Assembly: GCF_019649055.1 (NCBI RefSeq)
Contig: NW_026570255.1
Coordinates: 434,001 to 498,000, forward strand
Length of the DNA: 64,000 bases
Direction: 5' to 3'
Source: Paramacrobiotus metropolitanus
Lineage: Eukaryota; Tardigrada; Eutardigrada; Parachela; Macrobiotidae
Shown piece after piece: positions 43,995 through 56,207 of the stretch. Made by a program: the position numbers and the translations under genes. The notes beneath the pieces were generated by a model, which worked only from the letters and a program-made list of their open reading frames with translations, had not been told where the DNA came from and made no database searches. The stretch's first letter is position 1, and each line of letters starts with the position of its first letter.

Positions 43995-46433
43995 TGTAGC
44001 CGGCAGGAAGGTTGACGGGTTGATGGTTGACGCTCAATGAAGGTCATCAACCTTTCTCTAAAGGTCATCAACCTTTCGGATCAACCTTTTCTAAAGGTCA
44101 TCAGACTTCTGCATGAGCTTTTTCACGTTTTTGCCGATCCTCCTAGCTGCCCAACACATTTATCGTTCTGCTCACTCTTGCGCACTGTATGTGTGTCTAA
44201 GCTCTATTAACATTAACTTTTTGTTTCTTAGCATTTTTTTTCGGTATCCACTGATTTAAAAATTGCATTTGGAGACATTGCGGCCCTATGCAATCACTTT
44301 GCGCCCTAAAAGTATGCGTTTTGAGAAGCCGAAACCTTACTGCAGGGACTGTCTTTTGCTAAGATTCTCAGTTACACTTACTGGAAAAATGCACCGATGG
44401 GTGCCACATAGGAGCGCAACACTTCAAACTTAAGGCGAAAGGCGCAGATGGCTTTCTTTGGTTGTCACGTTCGCGCTATTTGTGCACTTTATCTGTAACC
44501 AGTTTCCGAACCTTTGTGCTTTAGGACTAGAACATTATGAACAGCACCGCGTTCTGCATGCAAATGGCGTCATTGCACTCCTAGTTTTACTGGGGGTTGT
44601 TATGGTAGTCCACCTGTCTGTCGAAAGCCATAATCCTTCTTTAAAGATCATCAACCATTCAGCAAAGTCATAAACTTTTTTAGAAAAGTCATCAATCTTT
44701 CTCTAAACGCCATCAACCTTTCTGCAAAGGTCATCAACCTTTCTGTAAAGGTCATCAACCTTTCTGTAAGGTCATCAACCTTTCCGTAAAGGTCATCCAC
44801 CTTTCTGTAAGGTCATCAACCTTTCCGTAAAGGTCATCCACCTTTCTGTAAAGGTCATCAACCTTTCCGTAAAGGTCATCTACCTTTCTGCCGGCGGTGT
44901 CCTTTGATGTTATTGTGCTCATTGTGTTGTAATTCATTGTGCGCCACAACTATTTCGCACTCGGTAAGACATCGACTATGTTTGTGCCTTGCGTCTGAAT
45001 GTTTGATTATAGATAAGCGATATGCTGATAAGCAATAGCGATGGAAGCAACTGTGACAGAAAATGTTTGCAATAGCGCAAAAGTTTAATGAGTGGATGCC
45101 GCCACCGGTTCAGCAGAAAGGTGGATGCTACCGTTCGCTTTTTGCACTTTTGTCGTTTAACAAGGCAAACCGTTTTTTGCTAGTTTTTTAATTAAAATTT
45201 TGGGTTAGGGATGAGTAACTTCCAACCAATTAATCGTATATTGACCCACTAAAATTTTTACACCGCACAGAGAAATTAATGAAAAATGACAAGATCTTCT
45301 TCCATATTTAACTTTTTGCAGGACCGTTAACGGGTCCTGGGACTACGCTCTGCGCGTTGTGTGCCAGTATTAGACCGACTTACGCAATCGAACACGTGGG
45401 CTTAGTGCGATACAAAATACAAATCACTCGGTTACGCAGAATTAAAGCTTTTGTACATCCTGGCTTCGAAGCAGATCAGTGGATACCGCCGGTGGAAAGG
45501 TGATGACCTTACGAGAAAGGTTGACGGAAAGGTTGAAGACCTTTGGAGAAAGGTTGATAACCTTTGGAGAAAGGTTGATGACCTTTGCGGAATGGTTGAT
45601 GACTTTCATTGAACATCCGTAACCGGCACGAAGGTGGACTTTAAGATGGTGGACTTACAATGAAATCGCATCCACCAATCTGCCGGAGCGCGTTCATCCT
45701 TCTCCCAGTCCATGGTCGGCTTTAACTGATCTAACAATAACGCCATTATGTGCATTCAGACCCATACTGAGATCAGAGCATGCCGTCACTGCTCTGGCAG
45801 AAAGGTGGACGCAGATATGTCTTACTGTCTATCGCTCAATCTGTACAGTTTATGCGCCATCTTGGTCGTTTTTTCATATCCCAGTGAACGAACTATTTAT
45901 TTCGTAAATTTTAATTGAAAGTCAACCATCGACAGGTGCGAGAAGCAAATTATTTACTAGAAGCAAATTAGTCAGTATAAATTGTACAGGTAGAGCGGCA
46001 GACATATCTTCGTCCACTTTTCAGCCGGAGCATTTGCGGAATGCATTGATCTTACAATGGGTCCGAATGCTCACAATGGCGTTAATTTTAGATCAGTTTA
46101 ATTTAGATTAGTTTAAAGCGATAATGATTTGGCAGCAAAGTGGACACAATTCTTCCTGGCTCCTGCAGGAAGGTGAAGGCGATTTCATGATCATCCACCA
46201 TCCATCTTACTTGCGTTGTGGAAGGTTCTTGGCCGGGCTTAGAGCTGTTTTTCTTGCATGCACTGTTCTGTGCTGTGCCGTCTCTGCATGAAAATTTGCC
46301 GTACAGAAAGGTTGATGACCTTTCGAGAAAGGTTGACGGAAAGGTTGATGGAAAGGTTGATGACCTTTAGAAAAAGGTTGATGACCTTCATTGAACATCA
46401 ACCATCAACCCGTCAACCTTCCTGCCGGCTACA
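43995..46433. mobile_element. Foldback-like element with tandem repeats in its arms
   Basis: 2,439 bp. Termini are inverse copies starting TGTAGCCGGCAGGAAGGTTG and flanked by CGCGCA (43989-43994 and 46434-46439), a 6-bp duplication. The arms hold arrays of a 20-21-bp unit that is itself a hairpin, AAAGGT-CATCA-ACCTTT. The unit lies in one orientation at 44030-44105 and 44640-44890 and in the other at 45500-45615 and 46300-46395. Tandem repeats inside long inverted arms resemble Foldback (FB) elements. The interior (44.9-45.5 and 45.6-46.3 kb) has further GTGGATGC and CTGCCGG scraps but no transposase. The duplicate region at 61.38 kb lacks it. Confidence 0.8.
44640..44890 (+). repeat. Array of twelve 20-21-bp hairpin units
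   Basis: Twelve units such as AAAGGTCATCAACCTTTCTGT; later units alternate CATCAACC and CATCCACC. On the minus strand they read KVDDLYG/R repeats, a consequence of the unit and not a protein. Each unit can form a 6-bp stem with a 5-base loop. Confidence 0.9.
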
Positions 46434-46593
46434 CGCGCAGTGTTATAAGGTGCGAGCTAATCGTGGAAAACGAAAAACGCTCCGCTCACAATCTGCAGAC
46501 TTTATCGACCCACCATACACTACAGAAGCTACCGCAGCAGAATGCTGCGGTGCCAAAAGGACAGCAAGCAGCTCAGATGACGAATTGTAGCAA

Positions 46594-46665
46594 CTAAAGA
46601 ATCTACCAGATTGAAAATCTGGTAGATTCTTTAGATTCTTTCTACCAGATTTAAAATCTGGTAGA
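46594..46665. other. Two adjacent perfect hairpins
   Basis: 46594-46634: CTAAAGAATCTACCAGATT, three bases, and its exact reverse complement (19-bp stem). 46641-46665: TCTACCAGATTT, one base, exact reverse complement (12-bp stem). The second reuses part of the first stem. They lie just outside the foldback element. Confidence 0.9.
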
Positions 46666-46711
46666 TGGAGAAAAATACCATCAAAATACAGCACAAAAAC
46701 CTAGCAGCCGC

Positions 46712-46969
46712 TTGTGCGCGGGTGAACGGAGAGGCCACTCCTCCTCACACCCCTTATCGGGTCTAGAAAGTTTCCGAAGCGAAGGGATTAAGGATCTCCT
46801 GGAACTGGTGAGGCCGCTCAGAAATGCCGCGCAAGGGGAGAACGCAGAAGTCGCACAAGAGACCAGGTATTTGATGGAACAGAGGTTTTGGATGGGACGA
46901 AGAAAGAAGTTGGAAGTAAGTCTTCCTGCCTTGATTGCCATCATGAATCTGCTTAAAATTGTGTTATAA
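46712..46969 (+). CDS. Candidate 85-codon ORF, duplicated
   Basis: Reads GIKDLLELVRPLRNAAQGEN, AEVAQETRYLMEQRFWMGRR, KKLEVSLPALIAIMNLLKIV, a plausible helical peptide. The paralogous sequence at 61385-61610 has several stops and frame changes, so only this copy is open. No family recognised; it could be an exon remnant. Confidence 0.35.
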   Translation: MCAGERRGHSSSHPLSGLESFRSEGIKDLLELVRPLRNAAQGENAEVAQETRYLMEQRFWMGRRKKLEVSLPALIAIMNLLKIVL

Positions 46970-47224
46970 ATCCCTGCACGAATCGAGCGGTTTTCCATCC
47001 AACCAGGGACCGACGCTTTTCTGCTAACAGTATACAGTCATAGCTTTTTCTTTAACCCGCTTTCTCATCGGTAAGGAGGATTTCACTTTTATCTACTTAC
47101 ATTGTGGATTGCAGAATACTCCTCAAGCTCACGATTTGCGTCAGAATTATTGTTGCCAGAGTACTAATTAACCAAAACATCTTGCACAGTGATCAAGACG
47201 AAGTGGAGTCAGCTTAATATTGCG

Positions 47225-48045
47225 TTAATTTTCTTCACGCTGGATTTCAATAGGTTATGACGGTTTTCTCGCCTGGAAAATGCGCCGTGCATGCGTCACG
47301 CATCGGGTGTAATGTTCCATACTATACAAAGAAAATTGCCGCGCGTTTCGACGATGTTCTTTGATTACCGGGAAGTTTGCCCTGGATAGACTGTCGCCGG
47401 GAATCAGCAAAACAGCATGCAAACGTAATGAGCACTTTACATCATTCGTAATGACGGCTGCTGCGACAGGCTACTTATGCTCGTTTCTTCACGTTTCACG
47501 GGTGACGGAGCCGATACCGGGTAATCGATAACGTTAAATCACGCTGAACTGACAGTTGCAACAGCATCGCTCTTCACTGAAACAGGGAAGAGAAGTTCCT
47601 GAGCTCGGCTGCTATCTCAACAGCGCTGTACGTTGCGATGTTTCCGGGATAGAAACGGTAGTCGTAGATACTTCGTTTTAACGCATGCTGCGCAAGGAAG
47701 CGCTTCTCTGTTCGAACCACGCGCTTGCGCTATACGCGCAAAGGACGCTGTTCCTTTTGCGTATGCCGTTTGTCAATTTTATTTAGCATTAAATTTCGAA
47801 TCTCCAACCAATTTTAAAATAAATGTACGAAGCAACGATAAAGGCGTTCACGATAAATTTTTCTTTGCTGCCATACTGAGCGGTTGCCTTAGCGGCAAGG
47901 GCCTGACGCTCTTAGAATCTCCTCAATGGAAGTTTTCAGCTTAGAGTGTCTGGCATCTTAAATAACTGGATTTCCATAGGAATGCAAGCTGCGTTCAGGG
48001 AAGTCGCCCAGAAGTGACCTTTGTTCTGCACCTTTCAAATAGTCA
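47225..48045. other. Segment inverted relative to its paralog; THAP-like relic
   Basis: About 820 bp that match 61850-62640 in reverse complement, while the sequences on both sides match in direct orientation. In the paralog, the minus strand reads CIVPGCMRKTA, then WIELSPG and CNRNEHF, which loosely follows the C-x4-C ... C-x4-HF layout of a THAP zinc finger; here the equivalent is on the plus strand and shifted. The THAP reading is weak because it needs frame changes. Confidence 0.5.
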
Positions 48046-48257
48046 AAATAGCACAAATTGCCGGCATTTAATCAGTTTCCCGGCATCCGCCCGGCGCGCG
48101 GGTTTTTAATCAAACAGCAGCCAGGAAATGAGCGAGTGTTTAGGCGGCACCATGCGCTGGTGAGTTGAGTGTAAACAATGCGCAATGATTGTTTTTGTAT
48201 GCCTGATGCTTTGTGCGTTGTACGTCCTGTGTGCGTGGCGCCCTATCAATTTGCCGG

Positions 48258-48480
48258 CCGCGGATCGATCGCCGGGATAATGAGCAGCGCCCGTTGTATT
48301 CCCCGGTTCACTTGACAGACTTCCCCGGCAATCGACTGTCGACATGCAGTGAACCGTGCACCCGGCGCGGCAGTAACAAAAAGCCCGCGCTGAAACGCTG
48401 TTTTCGCTGTGCTTTTGCACATGTGCGCGATATAATTATGCGTAATGCGATGCAGTTGTGCTTTCTTCAGTATGCTAAAT
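48258..48480 (+). pseudogene. Paralog of the 62843-63019 exon, frameshifted
   Basis: The first 104 bases (48258-48361) are identical to 62843-62946 except one silent A/G (RRDNEQRPLYSPVHLTDFPG, then LSTCSEPC). After that the frame changes and the hydrophobic end present in the other copy is lost (reads RRGSNKKPALKRCF). Confidence 0.5.
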
Positions 48481-48952
48481 GAGCGGTTGGATTACGCGGC
48501 TACTTGATGGTAATTCAATTCCTAATTGAGTAGCGCTCATTTTCTCGTTGATAGCTCGTTGTATTAATCAATCACGTTTTGGCATCTTTATTGCGCCTGA
48601 ATATATGATTATTTTACGGCAATCGATACTGTCGATATCGACCATTAATCCGGACTTAATTCCGTATTGATTGCTTTATTATTTATTTCGGCAAATTGCC
48701 TTGCAAATTGACTCCTTATTCCTAGTTTTTTGCCTTGAACAGCGCTCTGAAAAATTGCCGGTTTCGTACAGCAGACGAGCAAAGCGAGCGAAAGAGATTA
48801 TTTTATTTGGATGCATCTTTTATGATAGAAGTTTTATCGTAAACTGCGAAAGAGACGACGTTTTTTGAACCGCAGTCTTTTTTCAATCGGTGTGACAATC
48901 GTCGTACAGAATCTGCATCGCTGATTTGTTGGCTAATTAACCCGGCATCAGT

Positions 48953-49150
48953 ATGCCGTACCTGGTCATCAGCTGTCAGTCGCTGGCGGATTGGTCCAGC
49001 GCCCAGTACACCGTTGTCGGCAATGCCAGCTCCAGTCGCGCTCTGATGATTTATCTGGATGCCCGGATAGATTATAAAACGGAGAATTATCAGCGATATG
49101 CTTTCTGTTTCGTGAATAGTGGACTTCACGAAGTCCTGGACAGGGTCGAG
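48953..49150 (+). CDS. Conserved unknown exon, copy 1
   Basis: Begins with ATG (MPYLVISCQSLADWSSAQY), continues LMIYLDARIDYKTENYQRY and ends VLDRVE before a GTAGTA donor. The copy at 63543-63740 has the same borders. Between copies I count about ten silent changes and five amino-acid changes in 198 bases, no indels: a pattern of purifying selection. Two Cys, one N-glycosylation site (NAS). No signal peptide, so it may be an internal exon of a longer gene. Following exon not found in the AT-rich 49151-49830. Confidence 0.6.
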
Positions 49151-49830
49151 GTAGTAATTTCCTTTATAAAAATGCTATAAAAGTAAAAGAATCAAAATTT
49201 TGCTTTCTGGGACAACGGTGCAGAAAATTTACATCCCCGATATTCTGCGACAGATTTACTAAAACAATTAAAAATTAACGACAATTAAGTTCGGTAAATA
49301 AAACATACGTTGCCACTTTGTACTAGGTGCATAAAAATATTATACGTATACCCAGTCAGTCAGCATAGGTTTCTATGTATTTTTAACGTATTATAGTAAT
49401 CGCGGTATATATCGTAACACTAATGAATAGTAAGAATAACTAATAAAATAAAAACTGAAAATGTAAATAAGCAAAAGCGTTATAATCTAGAAAATTCAAG
49501 GTTGTAAAATACCTGCTTAACCATCAAATATCCAAAATAGTTAAGTAATTAGGTAGTCAGAGGTCCAGTGTAGGAACGTGGCATGACACGATGGAATTGG
49601 CAGAGAAATGAAATTCAGTTTTTGTCATAGCTAGCCACCAAAAACGTTTTAGTTTGTTGCATTGCTGTTAGCTATCAATGCTGTGCCCGTAAAACTAATA
49701 AAAACAGCTATCATGAATGATGAATCAATTAAATATTGCAAAAAGTAAAAAATAGAGATACTAAATAGTGATAATTACTAATGTCAAGCAGCGGGACGTG
49801 CAGCATCAAAAGGAAGATTCCCTGGCGGTT
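49151..49830. other. AT-rich, no gene recognised
   Basis: Probably intronic or intergenic after the conserved exon. No ORF of note. Confidence 0.45.
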
Positions 49831-50395
49831 GAAATCAGTACAGGGCGACTGTTGCCTATCGCGGGTAATTCCGTGGGAAATAACCAGAGGCAGGTTATTT
49901 CCCACAGAGTTACGAAATCAGACGTCCTGCTCCCCCAATCCGTGAGGAATCATGAGCGCCACGAAGCTTTGCAACCTTAGCTGAATTTTCCTGCATTCAG
50001 TAAAGATGTAGAATGCAGTCAGCGCTACGGATCCTAGATACTCGCTTTCCGATAGCGATACTCAAACGGAAGCAGATAATTTGTAAATTAGATGGGCGGT
50101 TTGCCAGGGGATACCGGGTGAGGATTGCTGCTTTATGATTTCTCACGTGGTCAGCCCATCTCTGTGTGGAACCTCTCTTCCAGGGTACGTCTGCACATTT
50201 AGATGCCGTCGCGTTAACTGATAACGTTTGCCGGTACAGATCGCTAGTCGGGCCGCTATGGCAGCGGTTGTCTTCTGGGATCAACGCGAAGACTACACGG
50301 GAGCCGAACATTTTCCCGAGGTGTATGGCAACCGGATAGTGCACTGGTCTACCGGTAATAACACAACTTCATTCTTCAATTGACGATTTACTATA
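49831..50395. repeat. Diverged third copy of the 53.9-54.4 kb repeat
   Basis: Matches 53870-54390 and 55215-55768 in order (GAAATCAGTACAGG, TAATTCCGT, GATACTC...TCCGATAGCGAT). Its minus-strand ORF 50344-49997 (115 codons, with TLSVNATASKCADVPW) is longer than in the other copies, but no domain was identified. A perfect hairpin GTGGGAAATAACC / GGTTATTTCCCAC lies at 49873-49905, absent from the other copies. Confidence 0.6.
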
Positions 50396-51924
50396 AACGT
50401 TAAGTCAGTGCGGATTTTACGGTCTTAGTGCCGCTACTGCTTCGCTAAATTACGGATTCACAACTTTCTTTCGTTTTGTACATTCTGGGAAGGTCCCGGT
50501 TTGCCCCATAAGCGTTAACTAGATTATATTGTTTTTAAAAACTACTGGGAGCAGGCGTGCGAATTTTCAGTTTTCTTATGTTTTTCCCGATCGTGCCATC
50601 TCGGTATTGTGTACTGGTTTGACAGAAGTGTCAGTTTGCTGATTCATCTCGTTAATGTGCAAAGCAAATCTCACGTAATTATATTTCATAATTTTATGTG
50701 CAACCATTTTTTTACTCCTCGCAAGTACGACCACAAAATAAGTGCACTCGTACCAAGAACAAACACACTGCAATGAGCGAATGCATAAGGGCAGCACGGA
50801 CTATGCCCATGATATTTTCCCACTCTCTTTGGTCGACGTTTTCCATATTGCAGCGAGAAAATCACTTGTATCTCTACGTTGTTATCAGGCTCGGGTAGAT
50901 GCCGGCAAGGAATCGCAAGATAACGGAATGAATCGATACTTGTGCAATACTTGTTCATCGGCTACGTTGCACATGTACTGTAGGTACTATAAAATTTTAC
51001 AGGATGCATCTACATAGGTACAACATAGTGAACAGACTACATAGATTTCTAATGCTCTTCTCCGATGAATCTCGGAATTTAAAAGATTAGGCAGCGCGAA
51101 TATGAAGACATCTCCAAGCAATGGCAAGCATCATGTTCTGCAACCAAGTTGGAGGGCGCAATGCAATGCTGTGCTCCGAGTGAGGTCACAAGTAACACTC
51201 AACGGCCGGAATATTTTTTACGAAGATTTATCATCCTGTGCAGCCGGATTGGCAAGCGCTTAATTGGCCCGGGAGAACCTTTTGCAGTTTTGCGAGACTT
51301 TCGATGTCTTGTCAAACGTCGGCACAAGCGATCGCCCGCCTGTTAGAACTGAAAAAGGGTGGTACAACGGATGAACGATTTTGTGGACCGGGTTAAAACG
51401 GTTAAAAAAGCCACACCCGTGGAACAAGCGGAGTTCCCGTATTCTACCAGTTGGGACTGCCAAATACGGTCTGCGGTCTGCAGTGTGGGGAACTGATTAT
51501 AATATAACCGTGATAATATTATCACTTTTCCACACTGCACACAACAGATCTGTCGATGACCGTGGAAACATAGAAGACATTCTTTCCAAGTGTCAATCTA
51601 GAATGTACTCCGTATTCAACTTAGAAAAGACCTCAATGCTAATTATAATCATACGTTTTATAAAATGCAATTGCTTGTGTTCGTCACTGGCATTTGTAAT
51701 GTTACAGGAGTTAGTGTGCCAGATGTGGATGATCAGAACTACTTAAATATTCAGTTCTACCGTCTTTTCCTTTGCGTCAACCCTTCTGCTTGGGTAATCT
51801 TCCTTCTGTTTTTCGGTTGTATTACGTAAACAGGAGGAAGAGCTGTTTGTTACGGCTCATCTCTGAAATTATTTGTCGCGGCCGCAGTGTTGCATCATGC
51901 ATTCCATATATCAGTGAGCTGTCC
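50396..51924. other. No firm gene
   Basis: Minus ORF 50958-50686 contains IPCRHLPEPDNN, reminiscent of the PCRH block in the duplicated ORFs at 43453 and 60943, and ends in a hydrophobic segment (FVLGTSALILWSYL). Possibly a diverged member of the same segment. The rest shows nothing. Confidence 0.35.
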
Positions 51925-52300
51925 TTGTTGATCACGCGAAGGGCGAGATGTTTTTAAGTAAAGACAAGCCGAGCTACGCGGTTAACTGTCCGAAACATAT
52001 TCGAGACCGCGCAGCCCATCCCACGATCTTCCCGAGAGAAAGCGTTGCTTACCAGATTTCCTGTACAATCGCAATTATTAATTTCCCAATGCCTTTTCAG
52101 GCCAGCCACGGTTCAATCAAGCGAAGTGCGGAATTGTGTTATCATGCGCGCGTCAACCGCGCTGGTGCGTGCTAAGAAGACAAGGAGTGTGGGCAAGGAA
52201 CTCGTTTACTGGACACTATTGATCCAGCCTGTGTTTGGATGGAAAGAGTACATTTTTTCTTATCCACACCGGCGTCGTTAACAACGAAGCGTGTAGCCTT
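51925..52300 (+). repeat. Repeat copy B (pair with 40005-40380)
   Basis: See copy A. Reads VDHAKGEMFLSKDKPSYAVN, then in a locally shifted frame FPRESVAYQ, then INFPMPFQAS and LCYHARVNRAGAC. Confidence 0.6.
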
Positions 52301-53097
52301 ACACTCTTATTCCGCTCCCAAACCAGATCGCCTCACAGCTGGAATTGCTTACAGCTGACCTTTAGTTGTTGTTAATTTTGCATTAATGGCTGCCGTTTTT
52401 GGTTCAGGAGCACGATGCTTGTATATTTCCCTTACTTTATTTATTTTTGTTTAAGATTTATATATGGTAGTGGATTTTTGTGGAGAACTGCCACTGTGCA
52501 GCAACCAAAAATGCTGGAGGCGTTTTGACCGCGGAGCGGTAACCAGTGGTTTCCGCACTGCTGGTAAACAACGTCGCCATTGGTTGCTCACCACTAATTA
52601 TGCCGGAAGACCGATTATGCATAGATTTCGACCTGATCAAGTAAGAATTGTTTTATGTCTTATGTAAAGATATAAACTAAAGGATAATGGTTCAGCTACT
52701 ACACACTATATACGTTTTCCAATATTCAGGAAACTTGCCACTTAGGGTGCGCGGGCGAATCTGACCGACGAATCCCAACTGGTAGCACCAGACGAACCGC
52801 ACAGAACGCTGTCATCATGATTTCTGCACATGCATTAGCGGTTCAAGGGCTCGTGTGTTATGTAATTCTTAATGTGGTTTACATTCATCTAGAGTGTACG
52901 AACGCCGGCAATCACAGCTCAGATCTTGCGTCAAAATTAAAGGCTTAATATTTGGATGAAGACAGTTTTCCGCTCTTGTAGACCATTGACAGATGTGTCA
53001 ACGCGCGTGGCTTAAGGAGCACACCGGGCATTGTTGCATTCATTGCCTAATTTCCCCCTTGGGTATGGTTCGTATTACCGGTGCACAAGCCAACAAA
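52301..53097. other. No gene recognised
   Basis: Short ORF 52464-52667 (FCGELPLCSNQKCWRRF) has no support beyond being open. Confidence 0.4.
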
Positions 53098-54390
53098 GCC
53101 AATGTGCGCAGTGTCCTGGACCCGAGTCTCCTTGTACTGTATATGGAACGACATGGTACATATCTTTTTAATACAACAAGATCAGCGCAATTTTTGTTCA
53201 AAATATCTGCGATCCGCCGCCGTATAGTTTAGGAAGCAAGATCTCCGTGAGTATCAAACCCTCCGCCGGGTATCGATCCGATCCTATTCTTGCGTGGTAC
53301 ACTGGAGCATTAGCACTCAGTACCGGGTCACTTAGGTGCAGGCAGTTGCTATACAACACCATACTGCTACCATATCACCCGATATTACCATCCTGCTACG
53401 GAGTGACACCGGCATGTTGCAAAACACGCCGTCACCGATGACTATAGCGAAAGCGTTGGTGTTTGTACCAGCCCAGTGTGCAGGACGTCGAGCACAATAT
53501 CATCAGTTCGCGCCGGGTATCGATCCATTCCGTTTCTTCCGAGGTACCCTGCGGCATTCCATCTGACCGAACCACAGCAATCGCTGGTTTTTCTTCAATA
53601 ATGTAATAATGTTCACTGGTCTGGCTGTCTTGAAACAGATTAACCATGCAAACCACGAGAAACCAGTGTAGTTGTGCCAGTTTATGTGGACACGGAGAAT
53701 CATGGCGTCTGGAGCTCCCCCACTCTGATTAGTTACGGGACGGGTCGGTGCATTCGGCATCCGCAGCGCTTTGTCTCGATAAAGTTAACAAAACACGTTT
53801 CACCGCTGGTTGAATATACTTATTCCCTGCTCTGATTCCAGGTGGTTCCAGCATCGAAAGAACGATTATCTATTGGCTGAAATCAGTACAGGACGCTTGT
53901 TTCGTTTCGCGGATAATTCCGTAAGGAGGCACCAGTGGAATGTAGCAGACGTCCTATTCCAATCCTGAAGGAATAACTAACGCCATGTTGCATACGATGA
54001 GCTTCGGAACCTAAATGGTTTATCCTGCTTATACGGATCGTAGACACATAATTCCGACAGCGATCCTAAGATGGCAGCAGGCGCTTCGTTGGTTTGGCGC
54101 TTTGCGAACGGTAGATGGAAGCTGTTGGCAGAACATCCATCTCTGTGTACACCCTCTCGTCCCGAATGCGCCTGCGCATTTGAACGCCTTTGCGTCAACT
54201 TATAATATCTGCCGGTACAAGTCGCTGATCATCAGGTCATGACGGCGGCATTGTTTTTCTGGGATCGCCGCGAAGCCAACACAGGAGCCACCAATTGTCA
54301 CAAGGAAGTTTCGCAACCGAACAGCGATCCAGTCTAACGATAAGGCAGTTTTCTGAATCGATGATTCACGTACTTAATGAAAGTTGAAAG
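53098..54390. repeat. Tandem 1.29-kb duplication, unit 1
   Basis: Starts GCCAATGTGCGCAGTGTCCT and is repeated from 54391. Minus-strand ORF blocks EEKPAIAVVRSDGMPQGTSE and WIDTRRELMILC occur in both units with changes and frame breaks; a protein family was not identified. Confidence 0.8.
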
Positions 54391-55768
54391 CCAATGTGCG
54401 CAGTGTCCTGGACCCGAGTCTCCTTGTACTGTATATGGAACGACATGGAACATATCTTTTTAATACAACAAGATCAGCGCAATTTGCGTTCAAAATATCT
54501 TCGATCCGCCGCCGTATAGTTTAGGCAGCAAAATCTCCGTTAGTACCAAGCCATCCGCCGGGTATCGACGCAGTCCTATTCTTGCGTGGTACACTGCGGC
54601 ATTAGCCCCAAGAACCGGGTCACTTCCATTCAGGCAATTGCCATGGAGGAACATGCACCGGCAAAAGGGATCTCTGGATGTAAATCTGCTGAAATTGGCA
54701 ACGTATACAAAACCATCCTGCTACCATATCACCTGATATTACCATCCTGCTACGGAGTGACATCGGCGTGTTGCAAAACAGGCCGTCACCGATGACTATA
54801 GCGAAAGCGTTGGTGTTTGTACCAGCCCAGTGCAGGACGCCGAGCACAATATCATCAGCCCGCGCCGGGTATCGATCCATTCCGTTTCTTCCGAGGTAAA
54901 CTGCGGCATTTGATCGGACCGAACAACAGCAATCGCTGGTTTTTCTTCAATAATGTTATATAATGTTCTGCTGTAACTGTTCTGCCTGTCTGGAAACAGA
55001 TTAACCTTGCGAACCAAGTAAAACCGGTGCAGCTGTGCCATTTTATGTGGACACGAAGAATCATGGCGTCTGGAGCTCCTTCCTTCTGATTAGGACGGGA
55101 TAGGTAGGCGCATTCGGCATCGGCATCGCTTTGTGTTCAATATAGCTGAAAAACACGTTTCACCGCTGGTTGAATATGCTAAAGTCCCTGCACCAATTCC
55201 AGATGGTTCCGGCATGGAAAGAATTACCAGGTAGCTGAAATGTACAGTCCGTCTGTTACATTTCCCGGATAATTCCGTAAGGAGTCACCAGTGGAATGTA
55301 GCAGACGTCCTATTCCAGTACTGAAGGAATATTTAATGCCCTGTTGCATACGGCGAGTTTCGGAACCTAAATGGTTTGTCTTGCGTTCCGTAAGAATGTT
55401 CAGATAGTGGTCTGCGCTATACGGATCCTAGATACCTGATTCCGATAGCGTCCCTAAGACGGAAGCAGATGCTTCGTTGGTTTGGCGAGAACGGGAGATG
55501 GAAGCTGATGGCCGAATCTCCACGCGTGCCGCCCATCTCTGTGTGCAACTCTCGTCCCGAATGCGTCTGCGCATTTGAACGCCATTGCGCCAACTTATAA
55601 TAGTCGCCGGTACAAATCGCTGGTCGGGCCTGACGGCGGCGTTCTTCTTCTGCGATCGCCGCAAAGGCTACACAGGAGCCAGCGATTGTCACAGGAAGTT
55701 TCCCAACCGAACAGCAATCCAGTTTAACGACAAGGTAGTTTTTTGAATCGATGATTTACGTACCTACT
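54391..55768. repeat. Tandem 1.29-kb duplication, unit 2
   Basis: Second unit, collinear with 53098-54390 with small indels, including about 60 extra bases near 54,640-54,700. Both end in GATGATT(C/T)ACGTACTTA-like sequence. Confidence 0.8.
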
Positions 55769-56207
55769 GAAAGTTGCACTTCGCAGCGCATTTTATTATG
55801 GCAGTGCTGCAATGACTTCGTAAAACTGCTCGTTACTTGAAGAATTATTTTTTGCTTTGTACATTTTTGCAGCTTCTGACAGGTTGCCGATTTAAACGGT
55901 GAACAAGCACATATGCGGAAACGCAGATGCTAAAAGCACGGAATCGGCTGAAGGACGGAACAGGCAATTAGAACGTTGCGATGTGTGAAGATCGTAGTCG
56001 TAGTACCTGATCGTAGATCGTGGTACCTGACTTGTGAGAGGAGAATAACTTTTTTTTAGGTTACCGATAAAATGAGATGTTAACACTACCGCGCAATCTT
56101 TTGTCAGGGTTCCCAAAATACATAACAAGATACACGCCGGCGCAGTGGCTAAAAGTTGGCGGTGATTAGAGAACAAGATCGCAAAAACAAGTATCCTAGT
56201 CCGACGT
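55769..56207. other. 3' flank of the Ig-like gene
   Basis: No ORF with motifs; downstream of the stop at 56208-56210 on the minus strand and probably includes the 3' UTR. Confidence 0.45.

Noticed and set aside
44640-44890. Regular short repeats resembling a CRISPR array
   Set aside because: There are no unique spacers; units abut one another and the context is a eukaryotic transposon.
44755-44949. KVDDLYG repeat peptide, coiled-coil-like
   Set aside because: Frame changes where units drop a base; it is a by-product of the 20-21-bp repeat.
47633-47944. 103-codon plus ORF
   Set aside because: Its inverted paralog at 61.9-62.3 kb has stops in the corresponding frame and no conserved protein signal.
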